Under the pieces are notes generated by a model, which ran no database searches, was not told the origin of the DNA, and was given only the letters and a program-made list of their open reading frames with translations. From assembly GCA_934465295.1 (NCBI GenBank), contig CAKSKU010000006.1, forward strand, positions 65,719 to 129,718: a stretch of DNA of 64,000 bases. The letters run 5' to 3'. Both the position numbers and the translations under genes were made by a program. This stretch comes from an uncultured Oscillospiraceae bacterium (lineage in GTDB: Bacteria; Bacillota; Clostridia; Oscillospirales; Ruminococcaceae). Position 1 is the stretch's first letter. Each line of letters opens with the position of its first letter. Of this stretch, positions 1 to 10,221 are shown piece by piece.

Positions 1-1
1 A

Positions 2-3000
2 GTCGTTGGCGGAGCATTCACGGTAGCTTTCAGGGTGATCGCAAATGTACTGGGACTTGTTGATGTTAATGTTCTTGATCTTACGTCGTCGGTAGGCGAT
101 GCCATAGTTGCATTTCGTGACTTTTTATTTGAAAACAACAAAGTCATAGACGGGATTGAAACCGTCATAGGGTGGATATCTACTGCATGCATCAAGGTGA
201 AAGAATGGACAGAGGCATTTCTTGCGCTGCCTGAAGTCCAGCAGAAGCTGACGGAATTCAAAGCAGTTCTTGCTGACGTTCTTAAAGGATTTCAGGATTA
301 TTTCGCGGGCGGAGCGAAAAAGATAAACGAATTTATCGAACGCATCAAAGCGATGGATTCGATATCGCTTGATAATATAGGAGCGATTCTTAAGGATTTT
401 CGTGATAATGTACTCGGTTATTTCTTCGACTTTGATAATGGGCTCGGAACACTCAAAGAAACATTATCGAAGTTCACAGCGGGTATCAGAAAATACTTTG
501 ACCAGACAGTTGGGGTACTTGGCGAATTAAAAACAAATATTTTTAATTTTATTGACGATGTTGCCAAGAAATACGGCAGTATAGCTGTCGGTGGGTTTAT
601 TACTGTTGGGTTTGGAGCGGCACTGATAAAATTTGCAAAGGTCATTGGCGGCGTATTTGACAAACTCGGGGGAATAAGTGAAAGTATTCAGGAGGTTCTC
701 GGAAGCATTTCGGGTGCGCTTGACGCATACACCAAGGAAACAAAGTCAAAGTCCATACTTCGATATGCGGAGTCAATTGCGATACTTGCGGGGTCACTTG
801 CACTTATTTCGGTCATTAATCCGGATAGGCTTTGGACTTCGGTTGCCGTGCTTGGTGCTTTGGCAGCGGGATTTGCGGCTCTTTCGGCTGTATTGACACT
901 GCTCCCGAAAGCAACAACTATAAATGGTTCGTCGGTAACTCTTATTGCATTTGCGGGAGCTATACTTATTCTTGTAAGCGCACTTAAGAAGCTTGATGAA
1001 ATAGGGTATGACAGTGCTGCTACCAACATGGAAACGCTGACTATACTTATTGGTGAACTTGGAGCGGTCGCAGTCATACTTTCAAAATTTGCGCCCAATC
1101 TAAAAAACGGAGCACTTTCAGTTATTGGTATGGCTGCAGCCGTGCTGATACTTATTGAGGCTTTAAAACGTTTGTCTGAAATTACACTTGAAAATCAAAA
1201 TATTGCTTTAAACATTGCAGAACTTAACGGAATTGTTATTGCGCTGGTAATACTCTGCGCGTCATGCAGAAACATGAAGATCGGCGAGGCTGCTGCTATA
1301 ATGGCTGCCGCAACAGCTATAGGAATGCTTGTAAACACTCTCAAAGTGATAAGCAAGTTTGATGTTCGTGAGTTAAGTTCAAGCCTTCTTAAGATCGCGG
1401 CGGTTGTAGGTGTATTCATCGTTCTTATGAAGGCGACAAAAAACGCCGGACAATATGCGAAACAGGGCGGAGCGGCTGTACTGCTTATGTCGGCGGCTAT
1501 GATAGTTCTTGCGCAGGCTTTCAAGGTAATAGCAAAGATAGACAGTACCACTATCGGTCGTTCCATAGGTACAATAAGTCTTATGCTCGCTATATTCGGC
1601 GGAATTGTTGCATTGAGCAAATTTGCCGGTGAACACGCTGTAAAGGCGGGAGCGATGCTGCTGCTTATGTCAGGAGCTATTGCGATACTTGCAGGTGTAA
1701 TGTTCGGTCTCAGTCTTATTGCCAAGAACAATTCGGAGGGATTGACTCAGGCACTGGTGACGATAGCGAGTCTTGAAGCAATGTTTGCGGTTCTCGTTGG
1801 AATAAGCAAGCTTGCGACTGATTGCAAGGGAACGATAATAGCGCTTGTATCAGCTATTGGTGTTATGTCGGTAGCAATAGGTGTTCTTGCGTGTCTTCCA
1901 ACCGAAGGAATTCAAAATGCCGCTATTGCAATAGGTGCTGTCATAGCGATGTTTACTTTACTTACAGGTGTAAGCAAGCTTGCGACGGGAAGCATGAAGA
2001 CCATACTTGCGATAACCGGTGCGGTTGCGGTACTCGGTACTGTGATCGGGCTGCTTGCAAGTTTCACGGATACGAGTGCGGCTCTTAAAGCAGCGGGGGC
2101 TATGTCGCTGTTGATGGTTTCGCTTTCGGCGGCGTTTGCGATTATAGGCAAGATGCAAGCACCGTCGGGTAAAGCTGTATTAGCTTTAGGCGAAATTGCA
2201 TTGGTTGTTTCCGGATTATCATTAGTTCTTGGCTGGCTTGAAAATCAAGGTTTCGGAGTTTCCATTGAGAATGCAATTGCTTTGTCTACGCTTGTGCTGG
2301 CTCTTTCGGGGGCAACGGCTATTCTCTCAAAACTCGGCGGTTCAATTGCCGGTGCAGCGGAAGGTGCCGCAGGATTGGTCGTTGTTGCGGGGATTCTTTC
2401 GGTCGGACTTATGGGGTTGGGTGAGATTTTCAACTTCATCAATACTTACGGTGCTGATGTTGAGAGTACGCTCGACCTGGTTATCGTAGTATTCGAGAAA
2501 GTCGGCGAAGCATTTGGTGCTTTATTGGGCGGAGCATTTGCAGGACTATGCTCGGGACTTCCTGCGATAGGTCAGTATATGTCTGATTTTACCGAGAATC
2601 TTAAGCCTTTTCTCGAAGATGTACAGAATGTTGACGGAGAAACGTTAAAGAGTGTTGCGTCGCTTGTTGGCGCTGTGCTGCTTCTTACGGCGGGCGAGCT
2701 TGTATCGGGACTTATGAATTTCTTAGGTCTTGGAACAAATACTCTCAATGGAAGTCTGGGCAAGAATCTTTGCGGTTTCGGAAACACGCTTATAGAATAT
2801 GCTAAGGTCGCAACATTATTGAGCGATAAGGATATAGCGGCTATAAAGGGTTCTGCAGAGGCAGCAAAGGCTTTGGCTGATCTGCTTGATGCGGTTCCAA
2901 ACAGCGGCGGCTGGCTCGCTGTAGTTATAGGTGACAACACTTGGTCGACATTCGGAGATGGGCTTACGCAATTCGGCGTTACACTCGTTACTTACAGCAA

Positions 3001-6000
3001 AGCGGTTTCGACTCTCGGAGAATCTGATATTTCAGCTATCGGGACATCGGTAGAGGCGGCTAAGCTGCTGAGTGATCTCCTTAAATCCATGCCGAACAGC
3101 GGAGGTTGGCTGGCTACGGTTATGGGTGACAACACGTGGTCGACATTCGGTGACGGACTTTCACAGTTCGGAACGGTATTGGTCAGCTATGGAAAAGCTG
3201 TTAGTTTGTTGAGTAAATCTGATGTAACGGCTATCGGCGTTTCGGTCGATGCTGCTTCAAAGCTTAATGAGCTTCTTAAGGCAATGCCCAACAGCGGAGG
3301 TTGGTTAGCTGTTGTTGCCGGAGATAACACCTGGTCGACATTTGCCGACGGGCTTGTAAGCTTTGGTGCTGCGATGGTGCGGTATGCTTTGCGGGTTTCG
3401 CAGCTTGACGAATCATCGTTATCGGCAATGGACAATTCCATTACGGCAGCTTCAAAGCTTAACGATCTTCTTAATACAATGCCTAACAGCGGCGGTATGG
3501 TATCGTGGTTCACGGGTGACAACACATGGACAAAGTTCGGTGAGGGGCTTGTTGATTTTGCCGACACACTTGTTGAATATGCAAAGAAGTCATCAGAGAT
3601 CGATGTATCTTCAATGAATATGGCGACAGCGGCTATTCATGCACTGTTCAACATTGTATTCGAGAGTGAGATGGGTAAGACCGATGTGACAGCCCTCAGC
3701 AGTTTTAAGAAATCGCTGAAGATTCTTGGTGAGGCGGTTGTTGATTTTAACAAGTCGATGTCCAAGGTCGATCTCGGCGAGCTTTCTGCATCGGCAAACA
3801 ATCTTCTGAGCCTTGTGCAGATACTTGAAAAGGCTTCAGGACTCGACGATTCGGGAATTACTGCTCTTAAAAACGGAGTTGCTGAACTTGGGTCGATAAG
3901 TATTGACAATTTTGTTGAGCAGTTCAAGGGAGCGTCCGAGAAAATCAAAATGGCGGGAATCGATCTTGTTGTTTTGTTTATTAACGGAGTGAATTCCAAG
4001 AAGAGTGAACTCACACAGTCGATGGCTGACACGGTCGGCACGATCTCTTCGGAACTTGTTGACGATATGAAGAAATCCGAGAAGACGGTAAGCGATCAGT
4101 TCATGAATTCGGGATATTACATTGTTCAGGGGCTTGTGAAAGGTATTGATTCGTCTACGCCGTTTGTCAAGACGGCGATGATAACGCTTTCGGACACAAT
4201 GCAGAAGACATTCCGAGAAGCGAATGATATCCATTCGCCGTCGAGAGATTATGAAGAATACGGCAGTTACATTGACCAAGGTATTGTCAAGGGCGTTGAC
4301 GGCGGGCTGAACGATGTTGTTGACAGTGTTGTTACAGTGGGCGAACGTATGAAGATGAATTTCATGTCATCTGCTGACGGAGCCGGAACAGGCAAGGGGA
4401 TCATCCAGTCATTCAAGGACAGCATTTCAACCGGAAAAGACGGCTTGCTTGCAAACATATCATCATTCGGAAACGATGTGGTCGACAGATTCAAAGGGTT
4501 TGCTGACAAGCTTTCCGGTGATAATCTCGGCTCTATACTGAGTGGAAATATTGATATGGACAAGCTTCTTGGCGGAAAGTTTGACTTTGACTTAAGTTCG
4601 CTGACCTCTGCTTCCGATTACAGTTTCACAGAACTTGGCAAAGATGCAAATAAAGCGCTTACTGCGGCAAAGAAAGAATTCGATGCGATGCTTGAAAACT
4701 ACAAGAATGGCAAGCTCAAGCAGGCTGATTACGATAAGCAGTACACAGCTCTTCTTACGAAATACAGCAGTATTCAGGCTAATGTTGCCAAGTATGCGAT
4801 CGAGAAGACACTGCCTTTGGCAAAGAAAGAATACGATGCTTTACTTGAAAAATACAAGGACGGAAAGATAAAGCAGGCTAAGTATGATGAAGAGTATCTG
4901 AAGATACTTAAGAAGTACAAGGCGGCTGAGGTCGATCTTTACAAGTATGCGCAGGGCAAGATGGAAGAGGTCGTTTCCAAGAGTCTTGAAAACCGCACAA
5001 AAGAATTCGAGAAGAAGATCGAAGACATTCAAAAGAAGATCGATAAGTTCTCATCGAAGATGACAGGTTCGATCGATGAGATGATAACCTATACGACCAA
5101 CAAGGATGTTTACGACCAGGAGACGGAGGAATACGAAAAGAAGCTCGAATCGCTTAACGAACAGCATGAAAAGGCTGTCAAACTGTATGGCGAAGAGAGC
5201 TATCAGGCAAAGCGGTATCAGAAGCAGATCGACGATCTGAAGAAATCACACGAAGACTATCAGAAACAGTACAAGAAAGACGGAACCAAGGATGATGAGA
5301 TAATCGGTGTTGAATTCACAAATAAGATAGTGACATCGACAAAAGCGATCAATGATTACAATGACGCTCTTGATAAGCTCATGAACAGAGAAGGTGTCGA
5401 GATCAGTTCTGATCTTATTGATGCCATCGGTTCTATGGACCGTGAAAAGGGATTTGCTACTGTTGAATATCTGAACGGTCTTACCGATGATGAACTTAAA
5501 AACGTTCAGAAAAACTGGGACAAGTATACTGACGCTAACGACAAGCTAGCTAACACTCTTTATGGAGGAGAGCTGAAGACTGCCACAGAGGATTATGTCA
5601 GCGGTATCATAAATGAGCTTAACTCGCTCCCCGAGAGTGCAACGGCTATCGGTGTAAACATCGTCAAGGGACTGGCACTCGGATTCAGCGAAGAGACCGA
5701 AAACTCGTTAAGTCAGATAGGTCAGTCTTCGGAGTCTATCATCGAGTTTATAAAGGCTGTATTTGATATTCACTCCCCGTCAAGGAGATTTCGTGATGAG
5801 ATCGGTGCAAATCTCGCTAAGGGATTATGCAGTGGTTTTACTGACGAAATGGCGGGACTTTCGGGAAAAATGACTGATGCTGTCCCTATAGACTTTGAGG
5901 TAGAAGAGGCTGATGATTCGGCACTCGGAACAGTATGGGATATGCTTGCGGAGCTGTATGACATGGTTCAAAATGGACTCATTATTCAGCCGGTCATACG

Positions 6001-6259
6001 TCCGATACTTGATCTTTCGGGTATGAATACGGAGGCTGAAACCATAGACACCATGATGAGCGGGGAACAGGCGATGTCTGTCGGAAGTTCATTTGACGAG
6101 GCAAAGAGCACGCCGGAAGAAGGCGGTTCGGAAACGCCGGAGGGTAATTCAAGTTCATTGACGTTCAACCAATACAACATGAGCCCGAAGGCATTGAGCA
6201 GGCGTGATATTTACCGTGCGACAGTTGAAGGCTTACAGCTTGCGACGGCGATGAGGTGA
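2..6259 (+). CDS. Phage tail tape measure protein (5' end outside window)
   Basis: Sets the tail length of a siphovirus and helps DNA ejection. The reading frame is open from base 2, upstream of the first GTG at 35, so the gene starts before the window and at least 2085 residues are visible. It has a long alternating hydrophobic/small-residue region over roughly the first 850 residues, then four 65-residue repeats, then helical charged repeats (two copies of a K-K-E-x-D-A unit near 4665 and 4820). Two IHSPSR motifs near 4230 and 5770 are common in tape measure C-termini. It is the first of a run of tightly packed phage genes; the distal tail gene follows after 5 bases. Identity is very likely from size, repeat structure and position. 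Confidence 0.93.
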   Translation, partial: VVGGAFTVAFRVIANVLGLVDVNVLDLTSSVGDAIVAFRDFLFENNKVIDGIETVIGWISTACIKVKEWTEAFLALPEVQQKLTEFKAVLADVLKGFQDYFAGGAKKINEFIERIKAMDSISLDNIGAILKDFRDNVLGYFFDFDNGLGTLKETLSKFTAGIRKYFDQTVGVLGELKTNIFNFIDDVAKKYGSIAVGGFITVGFGAALIKFAKVIGGVFDKLGGISESIQEVLGSISGALDAYTKETKSKSILRYAESIAILAGSLALISVINPDRLWTSVAVLGALAAGFAALSAVLTLLPKATTINGSSVTLIAFAGAILILVSALKKLDEIGYDSAATNMETLTILIGELGAVAVILSKFAPNLKNGALSVIGMAAAVLILIEALKRLSEITLENQNIALNIAELNGIVIALVILCASCRNMKIGEAAAIMAAATAIGMLVNTLKVISKFDVRELSSSLLKIAAVVGVFIVLMKATKNAGQYAKQGGAAVLLMSAAMIVLAQAFKVIAKIDSTTIGRSIGTISLMLAIFGGIVALSKFAGEHAVKAGAMLLLMSGAIAILAGVMFGLSLIAKNNSEGLTQALVTIASLEAMFAVLVGISKLATDCKGTIIALVSAIGVMSVAIGVLACLPTEGIQNAAIAIGAVIAMFTLLTGVSKLATGSMKTILAITGAVAVLGTVIGLLASFTDTSAALKAAGAMSLLMVSLSAAFAIIGKMQAPSGKAVLALGEIALVVSGLSLVLGWLENQGFGVSIENAIALSTLVLALSGATAILSKLGGSIAGAAEGAAGLVVVAGILSVGLMGLGEIFNFINTYGADVESTLDLVIVVFEKVGEAFGALLGGAFAGLCSGLPAIGQYMSDFTENLKPFLEDVQNVDGETLKSVASLVGAVLLLTAGELVSGLMNFLGLGTNTLNGSLGKNLCGFGNTLIEYAKVATLLSDKDIAAIKGSAEAAKALADLLDAVPNSGGWLAVVIGDNTWSTFGDGLTQFGVTLVTYSKAVSTLGESDISAIGTSVEAAKLLSDLLKSMPNSGGWLATVMGDNTWSTFGDGLSQFGTVLVSYGKAVSLLSKSDVTAIGVSVDAASKLNELLKAMPNSGGWLAVVAGDNTWSTFADGLVSFGAAMVRYALRVSQLDESSLSAMDNSITAASKLNDLLNTMPNSGGMVSWFTGDNTWTKFGEGLVDFADTLVEYAKKSSEIDVSSMNMATAAIHALFNIVFESEMGKTDVTALSSFKKSLKILGEAVVDFNKSMSKVDLGELSASANNLLSLVQILEKASGLDDSGITALKNGVAELGSISIDNFVEQFKGASEKIKMAGIDLVVLFINGVNSKKSELTQSMADTVGTISSELVDDMKKSEKTVSDQFMNSGYYIVQGLVKGIDSSTPFVKTAMITLSDTMQKTFREANDIHSPSRDYEEYGSYIDQGIVKGVDGGLNDVVDSVVTVGERMKMNFMSSADGAGTGKGIIQSFKDSISTGKDGLLANISSFGNDVVDRFKGFADKLSGDNLGSILSGNIDMDKLLGGKFDFDLSSLTSASDYSFTELGKDANKALTAAKKEFDAMLENYKNGKLKQADYDKQYTALLTKYSSIQANVAKYAIEKTLPLAKKEYDALLEKYKDGKIKQAKYDEEYLKILKKYKAAEVDLYKYAQGKMEEVVSKSLENRTKEFEKKIEDIQKKIDKFSSKMTGSIDEMITYTTNKDVYDQETEEYEKKLESLNEQHEKAVKLYGEESYQAKRYQKQIDDLKKSHEDYQKQYKKDGTKDDEIIGVEFTNKIVTSTKAINDYNDALDKLMNREGVEISSDLIDAIGSMDREKGFATVEYLNGLTDDELKNVQKNWDKYTDANDKLANTLYGGELKTATEDYVSGIINELNSLPESATAIGVNIVKGLALGFSEETENSLSQIGQSSESIIEFIKAVFDIHSPSRRFRDEIGANLAKGLCSGFTDEMAGLSGKMTDAVPIDFEVEEADDSALGTVWDMLAELYDMVQNGLIIQPVIRPILDLSGMNTEAETIDTMMSGEQAMSVGSSFDEAKSTPEEGGSETPEGNSSSLTFNQYNMSPKALSRRDIYRATVEGLQLATAMR
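2770..3600 (+). repeat. Four in-frame 195-bp repeats in the tape measure gene
   Basis: The sequence coding for PNSGG, a short hydrophobic stretch and GDNTW recurs with its AAC codon at 2900, 3095, 3290 and 3485, exactly 195 bases apart, giving 65-residue units. Synonymous positions differ between copies, so the duplications are old or under selection for protein sequence. The last unit has diverged (GGMVSWF in place of GGWLAVV). Confidence 0.92.
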
Positions 6260-6264
6260 TATTT

Positions 6265-7131
6265 ATGGATGAATACAAACTTATAGTAACAAATTCCTAC
6301 GGCGAGAGCATCGATCTTTTTAACGATAAAGAGGCGGTTCTTACATCTCTTGAAGGAGTAAGTCTTGAAGCAGATGTCAACACGATGAATTTGAGCGGTC
6401 TTGACGGTTCTTCATTCGTAAGTTCACGTCTTCCCGAGCGAAATATATCAATCGTCATACAGTATCGAAATGAAGTGATAGATGCTGAAAAGTCAAAGCT
6501 CCGCATATATCGGATATTCAGACCGAAAGAGACCGTTAAGATCCGATTTATTTCACAAAATCAGGACAGGTATGTTGAGGGGTATGTTACCAAGTGTGAC
6601 ACGCCTCCGACTACTTTCCCGATGGTCTCGCAGGTGTCTGTAAAGGTACCCGATCCGTACTGGCATACTTTTGACGATCACAGGACGCTGCTTTGCGGCA
6701 TATCACCATCATTTGAATTTATCAAGGACAGCACCGAGTTAAATCGTGTTGAGTTCAGCGTAACCAAAAATTCGCTCCTTACCGGTATTGATTACGAGGG
6801 CGATTCAACTGTGGGGATCACAGTTATATTTGAAATAAAAGCACCTGTTACTGCGATAGGTATAAGGAGCGTCAATTCAGGTATGGCTCTTAAAGTCAAG
6901 GCTGATTTTTATGAGGGCGACATAATAACTATATGTACGATACCAAAGCACAAGGAAGTGACACTGCTTCGCAACTCGGAGAGGTTTGATTATCTTATAA
7001 AGATGACACCCGGAAGCCGTTTTCCAATGCTTTATCCGGGCGAAAACGTGTTTGAGGTACTGCTTGAAGGCGGACCAGCGGCTTCTGTAAATGTTAATTG
7101 TCTTTATGAGACGTTGTTCGGAGGTATCTGA
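6265..7131 (+). CDS. Phage distal tail protein (Dit-like)
   Basis: Likely the hub protein joining the tail tube to the baseplate, by position directly after the tape measure and by size (288 residues). The N-terminal half reads like the Dit/tail-component family (an L-x-G-L-D-G segment, followed by R-x-I-x-I-x-I-x-Y). ATG 6265 is preferred over GTG 6256 because AGGTGA at 6253-6258 lies at normal distance from it, while GTG is inside that ribosome site. The stop overlaps the next start (TGATG), so translation is probably coupled. Family assignment rests on context and overall pattern rather than on a decisive motif. Confidence 0.8.
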   Translation: MDEYKLIVTNSYGESIDLFNDKEAVLTSLEGVSLEADVNTMNLSGLDGSSFVSSRLPERNISIVIQYRNEVIDAEKSKLRIYRIFRPKETVKIRFISQNQDRYVEGYVTKCDTPPTTFPMVSQVSVKVPDPYWHTFDDHRTLLCGISPSFEFIKDSTELNRVEFSVTKNSLLTGIDYEGDSTVGITVIFEIKAPVTAIGIRSVNSGMALKVKADFYEGDIITICTIPKHKEVTLLRNSERFDYLIKMTPGSRFPMLYPGENVFEVLLEGGPAASVNVNCLYETLFGGI

Positions 7132-8216
7132 TGGATCTGTATATTTATGACGAAAACATATCTTTGATAGGAATTACAGACATATACGGTTCGCTTATGT
7201 GGATAAGAAGGTCATCTTCTGCGGGGGCGTTTGAATTGCACGTTCCCGCTGATCCACATAACATTGCTGTTTTACAGCCGCATCGTTATGTATATCGTCC
7301 CGATGTTGACGAGGCAATGTATATTTCTACGATAAAGGAGACCAAAACTGACGAGGACAACACGCTCACCGTGTCGGGTTATACACTGGATGGGCTGTAT
7401 CGCAAAAGGAAGCTTCCGGATGACATTGATAAAGGAAGTCTTTTCAAGACGCTTGAGAAGTGTTCAAGTTTTGGCTGCAAGGTCGTATTTCTTGACCCAA
7501 ACGGGTATGACAGTCAGAAGATAGATAGTTCGAGTATTGACAGCACTGAGTCGGCAGAGGAATATATGAGATATGTTCTCAAAAAGCTTGAATGCCGAAT
7601 GGAGGGACGATTGAATATTTATGACCGACAGCTTGAATTTACACTCGTGAAAGCGAGAGATCTGTCTGATACTCTCATATTCTCTGAAGATTACGACAAT
7701 CTGACGAACTCGACTTATGAGTTTTCGGAAGAGGGCTGTGCGAACACTATATACGGGCGATGCAGCGACCCGGGTGATGATGTTGAAAGACCTAAGGGGC
7801 TGCCCAAATACACGCTTGGCGAGGATAAGCATGGGTTAGCATCGACTGAAAAGGTATTATATGTCGACCCTGTTGTAGAACTCGGTTTGAGGGTTATCTA
7901 TGATGAGGACGGAATACCCGATTTTGAGGAATACAACTACGTCAATTACGACAAGTCGCTTGCCGCCTTAAAGGAAAAATGCGATGCTGAAGCAAAAAAA
8001 TATACCGAAAATTTTACGGCAGACGTGATAGTTTCGGAATTATACAGGGCGGCGTTTGATGTGGGTGACACGGTCGCAATTCAAAATGACCTGAGAAACA
8101 CCCGATATTACAAGCCCATCGAGGAGGTAGAGGAAACCTTTGACGAAAGCGGACATCATGTCACGCCGACATTTGGTGAGCCTTTGAAGACTATTTATGA
8201 TTTTATCAAATATTAA
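7131..8216 (+). CDS. Gp37-like siphovirus tail protein / tail-associated protein
   Basis: A 361-residue protein starting in the TGATG overlap with the distal tail gene. Its N-terminus (a LIGIxDIYGSLxWxRR-type segment followed by GAFELHVP) matches the Siphovirus ReqiPepy6 Gp37-like family found between Dit and the receptor-binding proteins in phages of Clostridia. The C-terminus contains a DxGDTVAIQ segment and an EVEETFD stretch common in tail-hub proteins of this position. It probably forms the tail tip hub; no protease or lysozyme motif is visible. Confidence 0.8.
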   Translation: MDLYIYDENISLIGITDIYGSLMWIRRSSSAGAFELHVPADPHNIAVLQPHRYVYRPDVDEAMYISTIKETKTDEDNTLTVSGYTLDGLYRKRKLPDDIDKGSLFKTLEKCSSFGCKVVFLDPNGYDSQKIDSSSIDSTESAEEYMRYVLKKLECRMEGRLNIYDRQLEFTLVKARDLSDTLIFSEDYDNLTNSTYEFSEEGCANTIYGRCSDPGDDVERPKGLPKYTLGEDKHGLASTEKVLYVDPVVELGLRVIYDEDGIPDFEEYNYVNYDKSLAALKEKCDAEAKKYTENFTADVIVSELYRAAFDVGDTVAIQNDLRNTRYYKPIEEVEETFDESGHHVTPTFGEPLKTIYDFIKY

Positions 8217-8231
8217 AGGGAGGTCGATGCT

Positions 8232-8888
8232 ATGAAATCATTTCCTCATGACAGCGTAAATCACGATCGGTTATATTCGGCGTCGGATTTCCGTGATTAC
8301 TTCAGTCCGTTTGTAAACAATGGAGTTTTTGCTAATCCGGCAAATTCATGCATGGTGATAGCTGTCGGAAGTGACCGAAAGGTCGTTGTCAGGGCAGGGC
8401 GCTGTTATATAAACGGTTGTGTGGGATATACGGATGGTACGGAGGTATTCAATATTCCGTCCGCAGATATGTATTTGCCGAGATATGATTTTATTGTCGT
8501 GTGTTTTGATCTTATTAAACGAGATATTCATCTGGATATTGTCAAGGGAACGCCCGGTGAAGAACCGGAGTATCCGCAGTTGGAGAGGACCTCACTCAAA
8601 CATGAGCTTGCCCTTGCGGCTATAAAGTCCGTTCCGACCGAATACGATATCACTCAGAACGACATCATCGATCTGAGGTTTGACGCTAATTACTGCGGTA
8701 TTGTCAGTGGGTTGGTCAGAATAACCGATACGAGCGATCTTTTTGCTCAGTATCAAAAATGCTGGGACGATTTTGTGGCTCAGTTGGGAAATAACGATCA
8801 CATCACTATCGATACTGCCGATTCCAAGGCACGTCGGATGATAAAAGAAATGAAAGTTCGTAACGGAACGTCAATAAACGTACTTTGA
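8232..8888 (+). CDS. Phage baseplate / receptor-binding protein, N-terminal module
   Basis: A 218-residue protein with GGGAGG ribosome site 8 bases before ATG. It opens with FPHDSVNHDRLYSASDF, followed by FxxFVNNGVF, a VxAGRCYINGC segment, an RYDFIVVCFD segment and ITQxDIIDLR. This order is the conserved head domain of baseplate or receptor-binding proteins in Gram-positive siphoviruses. The C-terminus (residues 170-218) looks like a short coiled linker. It probably anchors the host-recognition fibre to the tail tip. Confidence 0.8.
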   Translation: MKSFPHDSVNHDRLYSASDFRDYFSPFVNNGVFANPANSCMVIAVGSDRKVVVRAGRCYINGCVGYTDGTEVFNIPSADMYLPRYDFIVVCFDLIKRDIHLDIVKGTPGEEPEYPQLERTSLKHELALAAIKSVPTEYDITQNDIIDLRFDANYCGIVSGLVRITDTSDLFAQYQKCWDDFVAQLGNNDHITIDTADSKARRMIKEMKVRNGTSINVL

Positions 8889-8901
8889 AAGGAGTGCTTG
8901 A

Positions 8902-9630
8902 ATGAATTACTTTGAAGTTATCACGGCTACAAAATCGTGGACATGTCCCAAATCGGGCATTTATAAGATCATTGCTGTGGGAGGAGGGTCGTCGCATGCA
9001 GTGCAGTTGTACGATTCTTCTACCCCATTGGAGGGCATAGCATGTGCATCTGGAGGAAATACCACGTTTGGAAATATCCTTACAGCAAAAGGTGGTGCGG
9101 TATCGTCGGTGGGAGCCGTTTTCAAAACTGGCAGCACCTCTTTATATAAAGGTTTTAGAGGCGGTGCCGGAGGATATGATCTTCAGAAATATGGTGGAGA
9201 GGGCGGAATATGCATCGGAAACACAAGCACTATATCGATGATAATGCCGCCGACGATCAATGGCGGTGCTCCCGGAAAACAGGGATCGGGTTATGGTGCC
9301 GGTGGTGCATCTTCTTTATTTCTGTTTGATATATCATTCAGAATTGCCGGCAGCTCTTCAAAATCGATAGATGCATACATTCTTGAAAGTGTGGCAGGTG
9401 AACTTGCCGAAATTGCAATCGATATACAGGAAGGAACAGCTTATAATTGTGTTATTGGCGATGGTGGAGTCATGTCCGCAGATAAAATAACAACACTGTG
9501 TTCTAATAACGACGTTACTTTATCCGGAACAGAGGGCGCAAGAACAAGAATAATAGACGCACTTAGTTCGCCAAGACAGCCCGGAAGAAGCGGATGTATC
9601 GTTATCGAATACCTCGGTGAATCTCTTTAA
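8902..9630 (+). CDS. Glycine-rich phage tail fibre / adhesin-like protein
   Basis: A 242-residue protein with AAAGGAG before ATG 8902. It starts with a short beta segment (FEVITATKSWTCPKSGIYKI) and then has a glycine-rich body: FRGGAGGYD, YGGEGG and GSGYGAGGAS, ending with SGCIVIEYLG. This pattern, an N-terminal 'T-x-S-W-T-x-P' strand, Gly-rich loops and a terminal 'G-x-x-G-x-I-x-I' strand, recurs in tail-fibre tip proteins that bind surface sugars. Receptor binding is inferred; no specific receptor can be named. Confidence 0.62.
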   Translation: MNYFEVITATKSWTCPKSGIYKIIAVGGGSSHAVQLYDSSTPLEGIACASGGNTTFGNILTAKGGAVSSVGAVFKTGSTSLYKGFRGGAGGYDLQKYGGEGGICIGNTSTISMIMPPTINGGAPGKQGSGYGAGGASSLFLFDISFRIAGSSSKSIDAYILESVAGELAEIAIDIQEGTAYNCVIGDGGVMSADKITTLCSNNDVTLSGTEGARTRIIDALSSPRQPGRSGCIVIEYLGESL

Positions 9631-9648
9631 CGGTAGGAGGTGACAGAA

Positions 9649-10221
9649 ATGTATGCATATATTGACGGTTCGTATGTTTATGACATATATGATGATATTG
9701 CACAGTACAGTGACGATTTCAAGCTGCATTGCATTGAAATACCTGACGGCGTAACGGTCGAGCCGGGATACTTATATATTAACGGCGAAATTATAGCACC
9801 GCCATTGATCGTTGGTACTTTGCCGTCTGAAGATGACATAAAGGCAGTAAAGACTGAAAAAATTACAGAGAGTAAGGTAAAGCTTGCCGAATGGCTGGAA
9901 TGCAACCCAATGCTTTATGTCGATGGCAAATATTATTCTGTAACGGCTGAAAAGCAATCGTTGTTAAACAGTAATTTGGCGTCTTATGAACGTGCAAATA
10001 AGGTAGGCATAGCTTACCCGTTAAAGTGGAATTCGACCGGTGATGAATGCACCGAATGGGAATATTCCGAGCTTCTTAAGCTTTCACTTACGATAGCTGC
10101 ATACGTTGCTCCAAAGGTAAGCTTGCAGCAATCTATCGAGATCGCAATAGAGGCTTGTACCTCACTTGATGAGATATATGCGGTGGTGATCGATTATGAT
10201 AACCATACCTCGGAAGACTGA
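9649..10221 (+). CDS. Phage tail-fibre accessory protein, function unknown
   Basis: A 190-residue protein. ATG 9649 is chosen over GTG 9640 because the GGAGG at 9636-9640 would overlap the GTG. Residues 1-60 are a small beta domain with a 'GYLYINGEII' segment; the middle is a charged helix (EDDIKAVKTEKITESKVKLAEW); the C-terminal half (residues 85-190) resembles the helical DUF4376-like domains of tail-fibre proteins. It sits between fibre genes and its end overlaps the next gene by 26 bases. Role in fibre assembly or structure is inferred from context only. Confidence 0.55.
   Translation: MYAYIDGSYVYDIYDDIAQYSDDFKLHCIEIPDGVTVEPGYLYINGEIIAPPLIVGTLPSEDDIKAVKTEKITESKVKLAEWLECNPMLYVDGKYYSVTAEKQSLLNSNLASYERANKVGIAYPLKWNSTGDECTEWEYSELLKLSLTIAAYVAPKVSLQQSIEIAIEACTSLDEIYAVVIDYDNHTSED

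Noticed and set aside
1195..1731. Long - strand frames inside the tape measure gene
   Set aside because: They mirror the hydrophobic repeats of the + strand protein and have no start sites; shadows.
3363..3617. Tape measure repeats as a CRISPR array
   Set aside because: Units are 195 bp, coding, in frame, and lack short identical repeats with unique spacers.
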